Origin: Gambelia wislizenii
Taxonomy: Eukaryota; Chordata; Lepidosauria; Squamata; Crotaphytidae
Direction of reading: 5' to 3'
NCBI GenBank assembly: GCA_030847615.1
Contig: JAUMIR010000003.1
Coordinates: 76,642,001-76,706,000 of the forward strand
Length of the DNA stretch: 64,000 nt
The notes under the pieces are model-generated. The model saw nothing but the letters and a program-made list of their open reading frames with translations. It ran no database searches and was not told the origin of the DNA. This document shows positions 35,317-46,530 of the stretch, one piece after another (the first letter of the stretch is position 1; every line of letters starts with the position of its first letter). A program made the position numbers and the translations under genes.

Positions 35317-36210
35317 GAGAGACTACTGCAGCACATCATCCCACTCAGAACAGTATCTCTCACGACAAGTTTTATGTAAATCAGTTTAGAACAATGTAAG
35401 AAGATTTAGAATGGTATGAGAAATTCCACAGTAACTTAAGACTTGCTGGCAGATCTTCTATTACAGGTGGGTAAAAAACTAGACTGTGGAGAACAGACAC
35501 CCCCCCGGATCTTAAAGAATGGTAGATCCGGGGGAGGTGTTTTAATGATGGGCATGAAGACGAGCACAGGGGTTGGCCAGGGCGTAGCTACGCCCTGGCT
35601 AGGAGGAGACAGGGGCGGTGCTGAGGCATGGCCTATTTTACCCTTTGCCGCCCCTGGTTTCCTCCTCTTTTCCACTGGATTGAAGAGGAGGAACATTTCT
35701 CGACTGGAACCTGGAGGGAGAGCTGGGTTGGCTAGGCTGTGCTTTTGTTGTGTGGTTGAGCAGCCCAGCAGTGTGTTTGTGGGATTTCTTGTTGAGTCGT
35801 ACTTAGTTTCTGATTTCTGAGGGAATCTTTTATAATGGGCAAATATTGATTCGTTACATTGGTCTGTTTGGGCTAGTTTCTTTGTTTCCTTTGGGCTAGT
35901 TTCTTTGTTTCCTTTGTTCCTCCACGTGGTCTTTACAACCCCCCCTTTTCTCTTCTCTTCTCCCTCCGCCCCCTTGCCTCGTGGGCTGTGGTTTTAATTG
36001 CTTGAACTTTTGACTTTTAAATACTTGAACCTTTATTTAATTGATTTTCTGAGTTGGTCTTCAAAACTTGATCGTTTGGTTTGATTGACTGAACTTTAGT
36101 TGTTTGATTTTATTTAATTTTCATTGAATTTTCATTGATTTTGTTTGAATTTTAATTGAAAATTAATTGATTTTAATTTTGAATCCTCGCTGTCTGGCCT
36201 GACCCCCCCA

Positions 36211-36445
36211 CGGCGCGGCCCGGATCCCCCCCGTGCCGCTAGGCCCTGTTAGCCGCTCGGCGCAGCCCAGATCCCCCCCGTGCCGCTAGGCCCCGTTAGC
36301 CGCTCGGCGCGGCCCGGATCCCACTCGGTGCCGCTAGGCCCTGTTAGTCGCTCGGCGCAGCCCAGACCCCCCCATGCCACTAGGCTCCGTTAGCTGCTCG
36401 GGGCGGCCCGGATCCCACTCGGATCCCCCCGTGCCACTCGGCCCC
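36211..36445. repeat. 47-bp GC-rich tandem repeat, about five units
   Basis: Units start at 36211, 36258, 36305, 36353 and 36399 with CGGCGC(A/G)GCCC(A/G)GATCC and contain GTGCCGCTAGGCCC and GTTAGCCGCT. Units differ mostly by C/T and G/A at CpG sites. The long proline-rich open frames here are compositional. Confidence 0.9.
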
Positions 36446-36599
36446 ATTCGTCCCCCCCACCCAGGCCTAGCTCTCGCGGCCTGCGGTCTCGCGCGGTCCA
36501 GACCCCCCCACCCACCCACCCACCCACCGCTCGTTGCGGTCCGGATCCCCCCACGCCACTCAGCCCCACTGCTCCAGCTGCTGCTCCGGCCGATCTTTG

Positions 36600-36800
36600 C
36601 GGCCTCGACGCCCCTCCCATCACCCCCCCTACTCAGGCCAACCCCCCTACTCAGGCCTAGCTCTCGTGGCTACTCAGGCCTAGCTCTCATGGGCTGCGAC
36701 CTCGTGCCTTCCAGATCCCCCCCACACCGCTCGCCCCCCCTACTCAGGCCTAGCTCTCGTGGCCTGCGACCTTGCGTGGCCCAGATCCCCCCCACACCAT
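36600..36800. repeat. Second GC-rich tandem array
   Basis: Recurring CTACTCAGGCCTAGCTCTCG with CCAGATCCCCCCCACACC, irregular period. It continues the first array and shares its CCAGATCCCCC element. Confidence 0.8.
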
Positions 36801-36825
36801 GGAGTGTGGAGTGGACTGTGGAGAA

Positions 36826-38644
36826 AATTGCATCACATTTTTAGAGAACAGAATCACTGCTCCATCCAATCCATTGTGTAGTGACTAAGTAAAACTCTCT
36901 GGTCAGGTTAAAGAGACAGCTGAATCCCATATCCAACTACCAAGACAGCAGACTACAGGTGGACTGAGCTTATAAAGTGTGGAAAAATTACCACAGCAAC
37001 AGATCTAGAACTGCACATCTTCACACACATATACAAAGTGACTGCAGAACATAACAGAAGCTGTTTTTCCTCTCATAACTTCCTCGGCTGCAACATGTGA
37101 ATGACTCCAAAGAAACTGAATAAAGGAAGAACCTGACATAATACACCCAGCATGGAACAAGGTTCTGTATAAATCAGACAATGGTGCCAACTTAAATTCA
37201 GGGATGTGCTGATGTTTATCCACTGCACTTTTCCCTGTGACAAAAATCACTACGATACTTATATTACAACTTTATCTACACAGGTTTCAAAGAACAAAAC
37301 TCCCAACTTTGGAACACTATTCATCAATGGCTTCAAAAGCAGCACACATTTCCTCATTGACTGGGAGAGGAAATGCCAGATTTCCCTTTGATCTATCCAG
37401 CATCATCAACATGGAAGTCAGGAATGTGTGTGGATAACAGCTCTTGCTCCTATATACCTCAAGGCTAGCCAGATTTTTGATTTCTAAAGGAAAGTATACA
37501 GCTTTAAACCAAAGCAGACTGAAATACACTATTCACACTCTCTTGCTTGGACATGAATGGCCTATTAAACCTACAACATATCTGTTTTAGTTAACTTCTG
37601 GGTGGGGAGGGGACCAGGAGAGAAACAAAATGTACTTAAATGCTGGGCTCTTTCCACCCTTGGGCTGAATGCCTTTCATCCAATAAGGCATTCAAAGCAG
37701 TGACCCAGCAAATGGATTGAAAAAGCAATCTTCCATCTGAGTGCCACATTATCCCTCCTATTCAGTATTCTCTGTGAGAGATCTCAATCAGCTGGGTGCG
37801 TGTGTAAGAGACAGTGCAGCCCATTGCTGGGTTAATTAAACATTTGACTTCAACACCCTCCCATCATTAAGCAAATAAAAACAGATAATTCAAACCACAC
37901 TTCATACACAAGGTGCACAATGCACGTCAAAAATTTAGAGAGCTCCTGGCCCCCTGGAGAGTTCAACTGGGGAGGTAATCAGTTTAAATCTTAGCTGGTT
38001 TATCAATTATTCTATTGATTAAAGTGGGATGATTATGCAGAACTCTGGTTTGCCACATGGGATAAACATCAGAGCAAGACAAACACAGAAGTCTCAAAAC
38101 AGTCTTGGAAAATGAAAAGACCAATATGTGCTAATTACAACTCACTGGGGACATACAGATGGGAAAAGTGATTTTGCTTTGCTTTGTTTTGTTTCAGGGT
38201 GACAGAGGTGTTTCTGATTGGAAAATGACAGAATGTCATGTCACTTGCATGTTAAAAAATGTGCCATGGAATTTATGTATGAACACAAACACAGGATGAG
38301 AAGGGCAACAATGGCGCTGGACCTCCCCCCATCAGCACAAGTCAAAATCTATATGTCTAATAATTTGAGCAAACAGCCTTAAAGCTGGCCTATCTCTACA
38401 TTTAAATCTCCTCTCTCCAAAAAAACAAAATAAAATAAAATAAATGCTCTTAACAGTTGAAGAAGCCCCTGGAACAGAATGGGACACACCTTACATTTTC
38501 TACTTAAAACAAAGACATGGTTAGATATGACCCATTATTTCCTGTTTTAAATGAAACACTGTTTTTTTGCACTTAAGTAAAACAATGTTGAGGTCTGCAT
38601 TCTATTTCTATTTCTAAAAATGATACACATAATCTTCATTCTTC
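36826..38644. other. No gene; part may be conserved non-coding
   Basis: Unique DNA. The stretch 37640-38080 lacks repeats and carries homeobox-like and AT-hook-like words (GGTTAATTAAACATT, TATCAATTATTCTATTGATT, CATTAAGCAAATAAAAAC), similar in texture to 26440-27110. No exon recognised. Confidence 0.4.
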
Positions 38645-38972
38645 GGACTTTTTCGGACGCTGAAAAATAACGCAAGCAGCCTTGTCAGCTTGCAAGGCTG
38701 CTGCGCTGCAAAGCGTCAGTTTCGGATGACGCTCGCCCCTGGCGGTACTGTTGCGGTACCACGGGGAGAGTTGAGCGTCATATTTCCTTGATTTTTACAC
38801 ACGAAAGTTGATCGTGAGTAAAAATCAAGGAAATATGACACTCAACTCTCCCCGCGGTACCGCAACAGTACCTCCAGGGGCGAGCATCATCCGAAACTGA
38901 TGCTTTGAAGCACAGCAGCCTCGCAAGCTGACGAGGCTGCTTGCGTTACTTTTTAAACGTCCGAAAAAGTCC
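38645..38972. mobile_element. 328-bp foldback MITE, GC-rich arms
   Basis: Begins GGACTTTTTCGGACG and ends CGTCCGAAAAAGTCC. The arms (about 160 bp each) pair along nearly their whole length around a short loop near 38805-38820. A 3-bp direct repeat TTC flanks it (38642-38644, 38973-38975). Arm mismatches are mainly C/T changes at CpG (for example AAGCGTCAG against AAGCATCAG). No coding capacity; the superfamily is undetermined. Confidence 0.85.
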
Positions 38973-39014
38973 TTCATGTCACAAATGGTTTTTATTCTGT
39001 GTTGAAGGTGTTAT

Positions 39015-39475
39015 TGTTAGGTCAGCATGCACTAGGTACCTCTGAACAAGACAAGAGGTCCTGGCATCAAAAAGTTGTAGCAGAGTATTGTTCCATTAAG
39101 GAATAAGAATAATCACACAGACACAGGCTTCTGTCTAAGATCAATTTCTCTTTACTGAAGCATAATAAAGAATATTTACAGTAGTTTATAACATCCACTA
39201 GAAAAACATCTTCACACAGCGAGACCCAAAACAGAACTGCTCAGACTCAGGATCTCAAACACAGTTGTACAGGATAGCTAAATACCCAGCTCAGCAGAGT
39301 TCATAGCAGCCTTCTCAGACAGTTTGGCACCAGAGCTGTTAGCTCATCAAAAATGATACATCAGCTTGCTTCTGCAAACTGCTACTAGCTCACACTGCTG
39401 CACTCTGCAGGTAGTTACATCTCAGCTCTTTACAGAATAAATCTACTTTAACTGCATGTCCCAATATCCATGACA
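39015..39475 (-). mobile_element. Solo LTR, 461 bp, 5-bp TSD
   Basis: Plus-strand ends TGTTAGGTCAGC ... ATATCCATGACA give TG..CA termini. Perfect 5-bp duplication GTTAT at 39010-39014 and 39476-39480. Read on the minus strand it starts TGTCATGGATATTGGGACAT and contains an A/T-rich polyadenylation-like region (AATATTCTTTATTATGC) before its 3' part. No internal region remains, so it arose by LTR-LTR recombination. The group (Gypsy-like or endogenous retrovirus) cannot be assigned from the LTR alone. Confidence 0.85.
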
Positions 39476-39642
39476 GTTATTTCCCACCTTATTACCCACC
39501 CCACCCTAACTCTTGTTTTGTTAAATGGCAAAAACATGCACTCAGGCAATTTAACAGTACATGACTTGACAACACTATAGTAGTTATATTTGTAACTTTG
39601 TGCAAAAAAACAAACAAACAAACCTTAAAGGATCATGCAATA

Positions 39643-39809
39643 CAGTGGCCCCTACACATTCGCAGGAGTTAGGAGCGGAGCACCACCTCCATGGCCAATA
39701 ATAAGATATTGTAGGAATTGTAGGCTGTAGATGTATTCCAGTAGTAGCTAGAAACCGCAAATAATCAAATCCTCAAAAATGAAAGACACAAATGTGGTGG
39801 GATGACTTG
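39643..39809. mobile_element. Tigger-like MITE, short form
   Basis: TA flanks at 39641 and 39810. Starts CAGTGGCCCCTACACATTCG and ends GTGGTGGGATGACTTG, an imperfect inverted pair. Non-coding. Confidence 0.6.
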
Positions 39810-39867
39810 TATATGTCTAATTCATTTCATGTTCTTATGTACATGTGTGTGCACGTGCATGTCTTCA

Positions 39868-40075
39868 AGACACCTGTAGACTTACAGCAACACCATAACT
39901 TCACAGGGCTTTCTTAGGCAAGAAATACTCAGAGGTGGTTCTACCAGTTCCTTCCTCTGAAATATAGACTACAACACCTAGTATTCATTGGTGGTCTTCC
40001 ATCCAAATACTAACCAGGGCTGGCCCTGCTTAGTTTTCAAGATCAGACACTTTTAGCATACTTACTTTTAGGGTA
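39868..40075 (-). mobile_element. 5S rRNA-derived SINE with BovB-like tail
   Basis: On the minus strand about 40066-39965 reads like 5S rRNA: GTCTGATCTTGAAAACTAAG, CCTGGTTAGTATTTGGATGG, then GAATACTAGGTGTTGTAG. It thus spans the A box, the C box and the 3' end of 5S. The first 35-40 nt of 5S are not recognisable. After a linker the tail reads GTTGCTGTAAGTCTACAGGT GTCTTGAAG, as in Sauria SINEs. It is a retroposed chimera with an internal type-1 pol III promoter, not a 5S gene. Confidence 0.85.
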
Positions 40076-43000
40076 TTTAGGATCTCATGTTCTTAACTTG
40101 CACCACACTTAGTTCTCCCTCTCCCATGTTCTTTCCCTCACAATTTCCAAAAATTCTACATCTTGCTTCTCTAAGTATTAACATTGTCAGAGAACTCATG
40201 GATAACTTTGGCCATTTGCAAGAGGATTTCAAGGCTTTCTTGTAGAGGCTTCATCATTATCACTTTGGCTGAGCCAGCCTCATCTTTTTCAAGCTTGTTT
40301 CTTTTTGTTACTCTCTGAGGGCTTGTCTATACGAGCCCCCCAAAATTGGATTGCTCCACAGTAATGACAAATTGCAGCAGCTTCGATCTGTCTTAATGTT
40401 TTTTGTTTTTTTGCCCCCACAAGCTGCAGGCAGCATGGAGTCCAGCCTTGCTTCTTCACTAACCCTACAGCACTAGGTTGGACAACTGTGAAACAAGTGG
40501 GACCATTCTCCTCATAGGTGGCACTGTCACTCCTGATGAAACATGAAGTGATATCACGTCACTTCCAGTTCCCAGATCTGCCCAAAAGCTGGCCAGTTTT
40601 TGTCATTTTTCTGGGGCTGGGGGTAAAGGGAACTCAAGGTGGTGTTCTGTGTCATTTTGGGTCAAATATGTTGCAATTTTTTAAAACAGATGGGGTGGGT
40701 TCGGGGTCTTCTGGGGGCCTTCAGTGGATGAAAAATGAAAACCCAGGGTTGCACTCCTGCTACAATAAATATTTGTTTGTCATATTGACACACTTATGAG
40801 GAAGGAAGGGATATAACCTCAAACACAAAGCTACCACCCAGAACTGTGTACAGTTTGCAAACATATGAAATAACATCACCTCTAGTCCAGAACAGGAAGT
40901 GGTTCTTCCCCCCACAGTAGGTAAAGGTGTTCAAGGCCAGCAATGGCACTCTAAATTTCTCTGGATGTACATGATTGAAGCAATATGTTGAATTCACAAG
41001 TAGCTTGTAGTCCACATGGGAAGGTACCTTATCCTGTAGTCACAGGATCCTGTTCCTGTTCAAACCACTGGCTGTGAATAACTGAACAAATCACTGAGTT
41101 TCTTCTAGAAGCTGCCTAGAAACAGCTGGAAATCTAAAGAAAAATGAGTAATATGGGCAACAAGCAAACACAAGCTTGAGACACAGGTCACATACATGCA
41201 ACATCAAGAAGAACTACATGCAAACCCAGCTGTACCTTAAAACTTTGCCCCTTCAGATCTACCCTCTTTTTCAAAGTCAGCTTTAAAAAAAAAAACACCT
41301 TCCATTAACATGCTGTATTTTACCCTCGCCACTAGAAATACTAAGGGTGCTATTTGTAATTGTATTCTTTTAAAGAGGTTTGTTCTCTGCAGCTGTTTTC
41401 TGCTTGCAGTGTATTTTGTGTAATCAGCACATCATCATAAATACATTGGCTGTTCCCCTGAGGGGAGCTGTCAGTGTTTAATTTACAGAACAACCTGGCC
41501 AATGTGAATTCTAATGCTCCAGCACTAAGGCAAGGCGTTACCACATTCGGGGATGGGGAGAACAGGTTTCTATGAACGTTTATATCAGAAGCTAGTCCCA
41601 GGACACTTCAGATTCATTAACAGAGTATTTTAAAAAAAGCTTTTTGCATGGTGTATTAAATTACAATATAATATTCCTCCTCTGCAGACATTAAGGTAAC
41701 ATGGACTTGCTACCATGAACTTCAACCAGCAGGAGACAGTGAGGTTCCTTTAAGAAAATGTTTTACTGATCTGTTTTTCTGTTAAATGGCAAAGTAGTGA
41801 GGTGCTACAATTTTACAACTCATGTTTTTCATGTGTAGGTTGTACAGAATTAAATAGCACATAATTGAGGCATACTATAAATAGAACTCCACCTTTTCTT
41901 TTAAAAACTTTTCACTAGTACTTTGGCTTAGCAAAAATTGTCATTTCAATTTAGTGTCACGCAAATATTCAAGAGAATTATCATCCACAAAACAGGTAGC
42001 AACCAGGAGACTCACAAGGATGCAAAATTTGAAGAAAAAAATAGTATGTAGTTGAATCAATATTTGGATGCTGAAAATAAATGAAGTAGTAATTCATTAA
42101 ACTGAAATGTCCAAATGCCTATGAATCTTATATAGATGAGATACCTCTAAAAGTTAGATGTTTCTGAAATCTCACAATAAAATGGCAGCCACTATACTCT
42201 GAAAAGTCTCTGAATATTTGGAAACAGTGGCCTGGCATTATACAGATTGCACAATTTGATGCAATGTGTACTTCAGCTAGATTGATTTTCATGATGTTTA
42301 TACCCATATAAATGTTCACAGAACCTGGTGGTCAATTAGCTGATAAACCTATCATTAGCCTATACCATTTCAGACTGTAAGTGGAGGATCATATGCATAT
42401 TCTTCTATATAAAATTCCATACACATAGCAAGGTATATGCTGGCAAGAAGGGTTCCTTCTTACCTATACTGCTTTTTTCCTATGTGAAAACTGAGGTAAG
42501 GGGCAGATATTTGGTGGCAGCAAAATAAAGACATTATAAAACCAGTCAGAAGAAGATCAAGATCCACTGGTAGCTCTCTGGGTGTTATAGCAGACCAAGA
42601 AAGGTTTATTACCTTCAGGCATCTAACAGTGGCAACAACAAAACATATTTTCCCATATAAATCTGAATATTGAAACAGAGAGCGTAAGCAAATCAGAAGT
42701 GAAGTTATGTGTAAAAGGGCTGTAAAGTCAATTCCGTTTTCAGAGAGAAAATAAATTCCTAGGGCAGGAACCAAGGGGGTCCTGAGGAAACTGTCTCTGT
42801 CAACAGAACTGGAGAGATGATGGTTCCCCACTTCCCTATAGCTCCCTGTGTTACATTGAAATCAGTTTTGGAGGGATGGAAAGCCCTTCACAGACAATTC
42901 TCAAGCAACATGGAATGTTGCAGCAGGCAGGAAGAAAGTTCTGCCACACCAGAAGGTGTCTGCTAGCACAATCCTGAATATAGGCTCTGGGCTCAGAACA

Positions 43001-43218
43001 CATTCAGAGCACATTACAAGTCCTTTAATTATAAGTACAGGTCTTTTGGCTCTGATTAGTGGCTCTTGGGGTTCTTGCAAATAGCAAAGGACATCTGACA
43101 TCCCAATAAAAGTGAGCATTCAATTGTGCAATTTTCTACCTATACTCTGAAGTGCTATAGCCAAGATACAGCTTTACCTCATGAAGAATTGCAGCCCAAG
43201 GCAGGCTTTCCCAGAAAG
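40076..43218. other. No gene; mostly unique DNA
   Basis: No protein domain, RNA gene or clear mobile element was recognised. The part at 41340-41560 (TATTTGTAATTGTATTC, GTAATCAGCACATCATCATA) is repeat-free and of the conserved-non-coding type, but nothing more can be said from one sequence. Confidence 0.5.
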
Positions 43219-43231
43219 AAAGCCCCACTGA

Positions 43232-44172
43232 GCTAATGTAAATTTACATTAGCACAAAATTTAAAAGAAAACTTCATTAAAATGTTTTACAGATGGCACC
43301 TTACACCTGTCAAATTGGATAAGATGTACAAAACAGGGAAGAAAAAATGTTGGAAATGCGGTGAGGCTTTGGGGACACTAATCCCTATGTGGTGGAGGTG
43401 CTCCAAGGCAAAAGAGTATTGGAAACAAATACATCTAAAGATTAAAGAGATTTTAGACGTTTCTTATCCTATGAAACCAGAGATCTATCTGCTAAACATG
43501 CTAGGAGAGGCGGAAGGAGGTAACATAAAACATCACTGGAGAATCATACTTTACATTATATCATTGGCAAGAACTCTATTTGCACAAAAATGGAAAGAAA
43601 AATCAATTCCCACAATAGAGGAGTGGAAGATCAAATTATGGGAAATGATGGATGCAGATAGATTGTCAACACTATTAAAAGAGAAAAATGTGGAAAAGAT
43701 TGAAATGAAGTGGGAACCTAATGTACGCTTTTTGGAAGACAAATAATTTCAATAAATAAATAAAAAATGAAAGAGGAAGGTTGGAACTAAGCCTATAGTA
43801 AACAAAGAAAAGGAACAAGGTCTGAGAATCAGACAGAAGAAATTTAGTATTATATGGAAGAGGATATAGCTTAGAAGCAACAGTAAAGGCAGGCAAATAG
43901 GCAGAAATAATAAGGAGAAGATAAGCAAAAAGTAACTCAAGCAATAAAGGTTAGAGGAAGGAAGTGAGGAGGGTTTTTTCTGCTTTTTTCGACGACTCCA
44001 ACTTTTGATTAACAAGAAAAAATAAAGTTCAAATGTAAGCTGGAAAGTATGGATGATTGAATATGTCAAGATTTGCGTATTATGTACAAAATATGTAAAA
44101 CTTTACTATATAAAACTAAAATGTGATTTGTAATATGGATTGTGTGTAACAATAAAAAATAATCTGGAAAAA
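43232..44172 (+). mobile_element. L1-clade LINE 3' end, copy B, 13-bp TSD
   Basis: Perfect duplication AAAGCCCCACTGA at 43219-43231 and 44173-44185. The insertion carries the end of ORF2, a 3' UTR of about 425 bp, and an A-rich terminus (AATAAAAAATAATCTGGAAA). Confidence 0.92.
43282..43746 (+). pseudogene. L1 ORF2 C-terminal fragment, open
   Basis: A 154-codon uninterrupted frame to the natural stop. WHLTPVKLDKMYKTGKKKCW, CGEALGTLIPMWWRCSKAKE and YWKQIHLKIKEIL are the cysteine-containing C-terminal region of L1 ORF2. The Met at 43282 is internal, not a true start. RT and endonuclease are missing by 5' truncation. Same clade as 24125-25020 but only moderately similar to it, so a different subfamily. 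Confidence 0.88.
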
Positions 44173-44421
44173 AAAGCCCCACTGAACTCAGGGGAACTTA
44201 TTGTCAAGTTATTTATTTGACTGGCCGAATTTATACCCGGCCTTTCTCTTGAGATGGGATATTCTGTGTAATAAGGCTGAACTGTAAACCACTGAAAAAC
44301 CTGAAAAGCATTCTAATTCTAAATTGTCCCATGGCATAAATTCATAGAATCATAGAATTGTAGAGTTGGAAGAGACCACGAGGGCCATCCAGTGCAACCC
44401 CCTGCCATGCAGGAATCACGA

Positions 44422-46530
44422 TCAAAGCATCCCTGACAGATGGCCATCCAGCCTCTGTTTAAAGACCTCCAAGGAAGGAGACCCCACCACGCTCTGAGGG
44501 AGTGTGTTCCACTGCCAAACAGCTCTTACTGTCAGAAAGTTCCTCCTAATGTTGAGGTGGAATCTCTGTTCCTGGAGCTTGCATCCATTCGTCCGTGTTC
44601 TAGTCTCTGGAGCAGCAGAAAACAAGCTTGCTCCATCCTCAATGTGACACCCCTTCAAATACTTAAACAGGGCTATCATATCACCCTTAACCATCTTTTT
44701 TCCAGGCTAAACATACCCAGCTCCCTAAGTCTTTGCTCGTAAGGCATAGTTTCCAGACCTTTCACCATTTTAGTCACCCTCCTCTGGACACGCTCCAATT
44801 TGTCAATATCCTTTTTGAATTGTGGTGCCCACAACTGGACACAGTATTCTAGGTGAGGCCTGACCAAGGCAGAATAGAGTGGCACTATTACTTCCCTTGA
44901 TCTAGACACTATACTTCTATTGATGCAGCCCAAAATCGCATTGGCCTTTTTAGCTGCTGCAACACACTGTTGACTCATGTTCAACTTGTGGTCTACTAGG
45001 ACTTCTAGATCCCTTTCGCACGTAGTCTCGTTCAGCCTGGTCTCCCCCATCCTGTATCTATGCATTTTGTTTTTCTGTCCTAAGTGCAGTACCTTACATT
45101 TCTCCGTATTGAATTTCATTTTGTTAGCTTTGACCCAGCTCTCCAGTCTATCCAGGTCATTCTGAATTTTGATCCTGTCCTCTAGGGTATTAGCTACTCC
45201 TCCTAATTTGGTGTCATCTGCAAATTTGATAAGTATGCCCCTAATTCCTTCATCCAAGTCATTGATAAAGATGTCGAATAGCACTGGGCCCAGGAAAGAA
45301 CCCTGTGGCACCCCACTTTCCAAGACGAAGAGTAGCCACTGCTGAGCACCCCTCAGGTTCGGCTGGTCAACCAATTACAAATCCATTTAACAGTTAACTT
45401 GTCTAGCCCACATTTTACAAGCTTGTTTGCAAGAATGTCATGGGGAACCCTGTCGAAGCTTTACTGAAATCAAGGTATGCAATATCCACAGCGTTCCTTT
45501 CATCTACCAAGCCGGTAATTTTATCAAAAAAAGAGATCAGATCAGTCTGGCATTACTTGTTTCTCTGAAACCCACATTGACTTTCTGTGATTATGGCGTT
45601 CTCTGAAACCCATGTTGACTTTCTGTGATTATGGCATTTAGATGTTCACAGACTCTGTTTAATGATCTGCTCTACAATCTTCCCTGGTATTGATGTCAGA
45701 CTAACTGGACGATAATTGTTGGGATCCTCTTTTCCCCCCTTTTTGAAGATGGGGACAATGTTTGCCCTCCCCCAGTCTGCTGGGACTTCTGTTCTCCAGA
45801 AGTTCTCAAAGATTATTGCCAATGGCTCTGAGATTACATTTGCCAGCTCTTTTAATACCCTTGGATGTAGTTCATCTGGTCCTGGAGATTTAAATTCATT
45901 TAGATTAAGAAGGTATTCCTGTACTCTCTGCAAGCGCGCTGATGACTGTCCTTCGAGCTTGTGCAATGGATTTTTCTGGTGGAGCGCAGCATGCACAGAA
46001 CTGGCCTCACCCTTTAAACCAAAGGTTCATCTGCTGTGGCCTTGCAAGCATGGATGTAGCAGCGAGGTCCTCAGGCCGTAGGTTTGATTAGAGTTTCCTT
46101 CTCTTAGATGGTTGACCCTACAGGGTTGGACGAGCACCATCTGCCCGGGTTTGGGATTAGAGTTTTCCTTCTCCTAGGATGGTTGCCATAAGGCTAGAGA
46201 GCCCATCCTGCTCTTTGACGCTCTTTGTCAGACCCTTTGGTTTTGACCTGTCTGGCATGGGAGACCCTACCGGTGGCTATTATGCCACCACCAGCATAGC
46301 TCAAAACATCATTAGGGTACGCAAGCCTCTCTCCCACGACAAGGGGGCATTCCTGTACAACCTCTTCAGTTATTCTGTGCTGGATTTCCCCTATTGTGTC
46401 CTCTGTTCCATTATCCTCAGATTGCTCACCCTTTTCCTTTTCTGAAAACACTGAGGCAAAGAGGTGTTGAGTAATTCTGCCTTTTCTCTGTCCCCTGTTA
46501 GCAATTTGCCAAATTATCCAGAAAAACATT
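44422..46530 (-). pseudogene. CR1 reverse transcriptase, frameshifted
   Basis: Upstream block FKSPGPDELHPRVLKELANV, NIVPIFKKGGKEDPNNYRPV, SLTSIPGKIVEQIIK (45996-45646). A degraded stretch at 45375-45645 includes a local duplication of TTGACTTTCTGTGATTATGG. Then [35 protein letters not shown] (catalytic FADD intact), [16 protein letters not shown] and [17 protein letters not shown] final frame change near 44690 leads to the C-terminal QWNTLPQSVVGSPSLEVFK. The coding frame is also split by the inserted element, whose removal restores EEVVQ-EYLLNLN continuity. Not functional. Confidence 0.88.
45925..46348 (-). mobile_element. Mini-LINE: the two ends of the LINE family fused
   Basis: Flanked by ATTCCTGTAC at 45915-45924 and 46349-46358. 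On the minus strand about 400 bp match the 5' end of LINE copy 2 (GCCCCCTTGTCGTGGGAGAG, GCATAATAGCCACCGGTAGG). Then the sequence switches after GGCTCGAAGGAC... style text to AGTCATCAGCGCGCTTGCAGAGA, which is the zinc-finger 3' region of the same family (compare 52439). All coding sequence between is absent. It is inserted in the CR1 copy and is non-coding. Confidence 0.85.

Larger units (their letters stand above)
35494..36813. mobile_element. Unidentified 1.3-kb insertion with 12-bp flanking repeats
   Basis: Direct repeats GACTGTGGAGAA stand at 35482-35493 and 36814-36825. In between, sequence composition changes sharply: a GC-rich left end (ACCCCCCCGGATCTT, hairpin CCAGGGCGTAGCTACGCCCTGG), a T-rich middle (about 35940-36180), and a strongly GC- and CpG-rich tandem array on the right. 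No poly-A tail, TIR, LTR or protein domain is recognised. It may be the 5' untranslated part of a LINE or a non-autonomous retroposon; orientation is unknown. Confidence 0.5.
44340..46530 (-). mobile_element. CR1 LINE, 3' portion, host of a mini-LINE
   Basis: The 3' end is the typical CR1 terminus, an imperfect 8-bp repeat (AATTCATAGAATCATAGAAT on the plus strand at 44339). RT extends upstream to at least 46530. The insertion at 45925-46348 interrupts it. No TSD was identified for the CR1 itself. Confidence 0.9.

Noticed and set aside
36334..36844. 156-codon proline/arginine-rich open frame
   Set aside because: Composition artefact of the GC-rich 47-bp tandem array; frames on both strands are open.
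39965..40066. 5S rRNA gene on the minus strand
   Set aside because: The first 35-40 nt are missing and a SINE tail follows directly, so it is a retroposed 5S-derived SINE.
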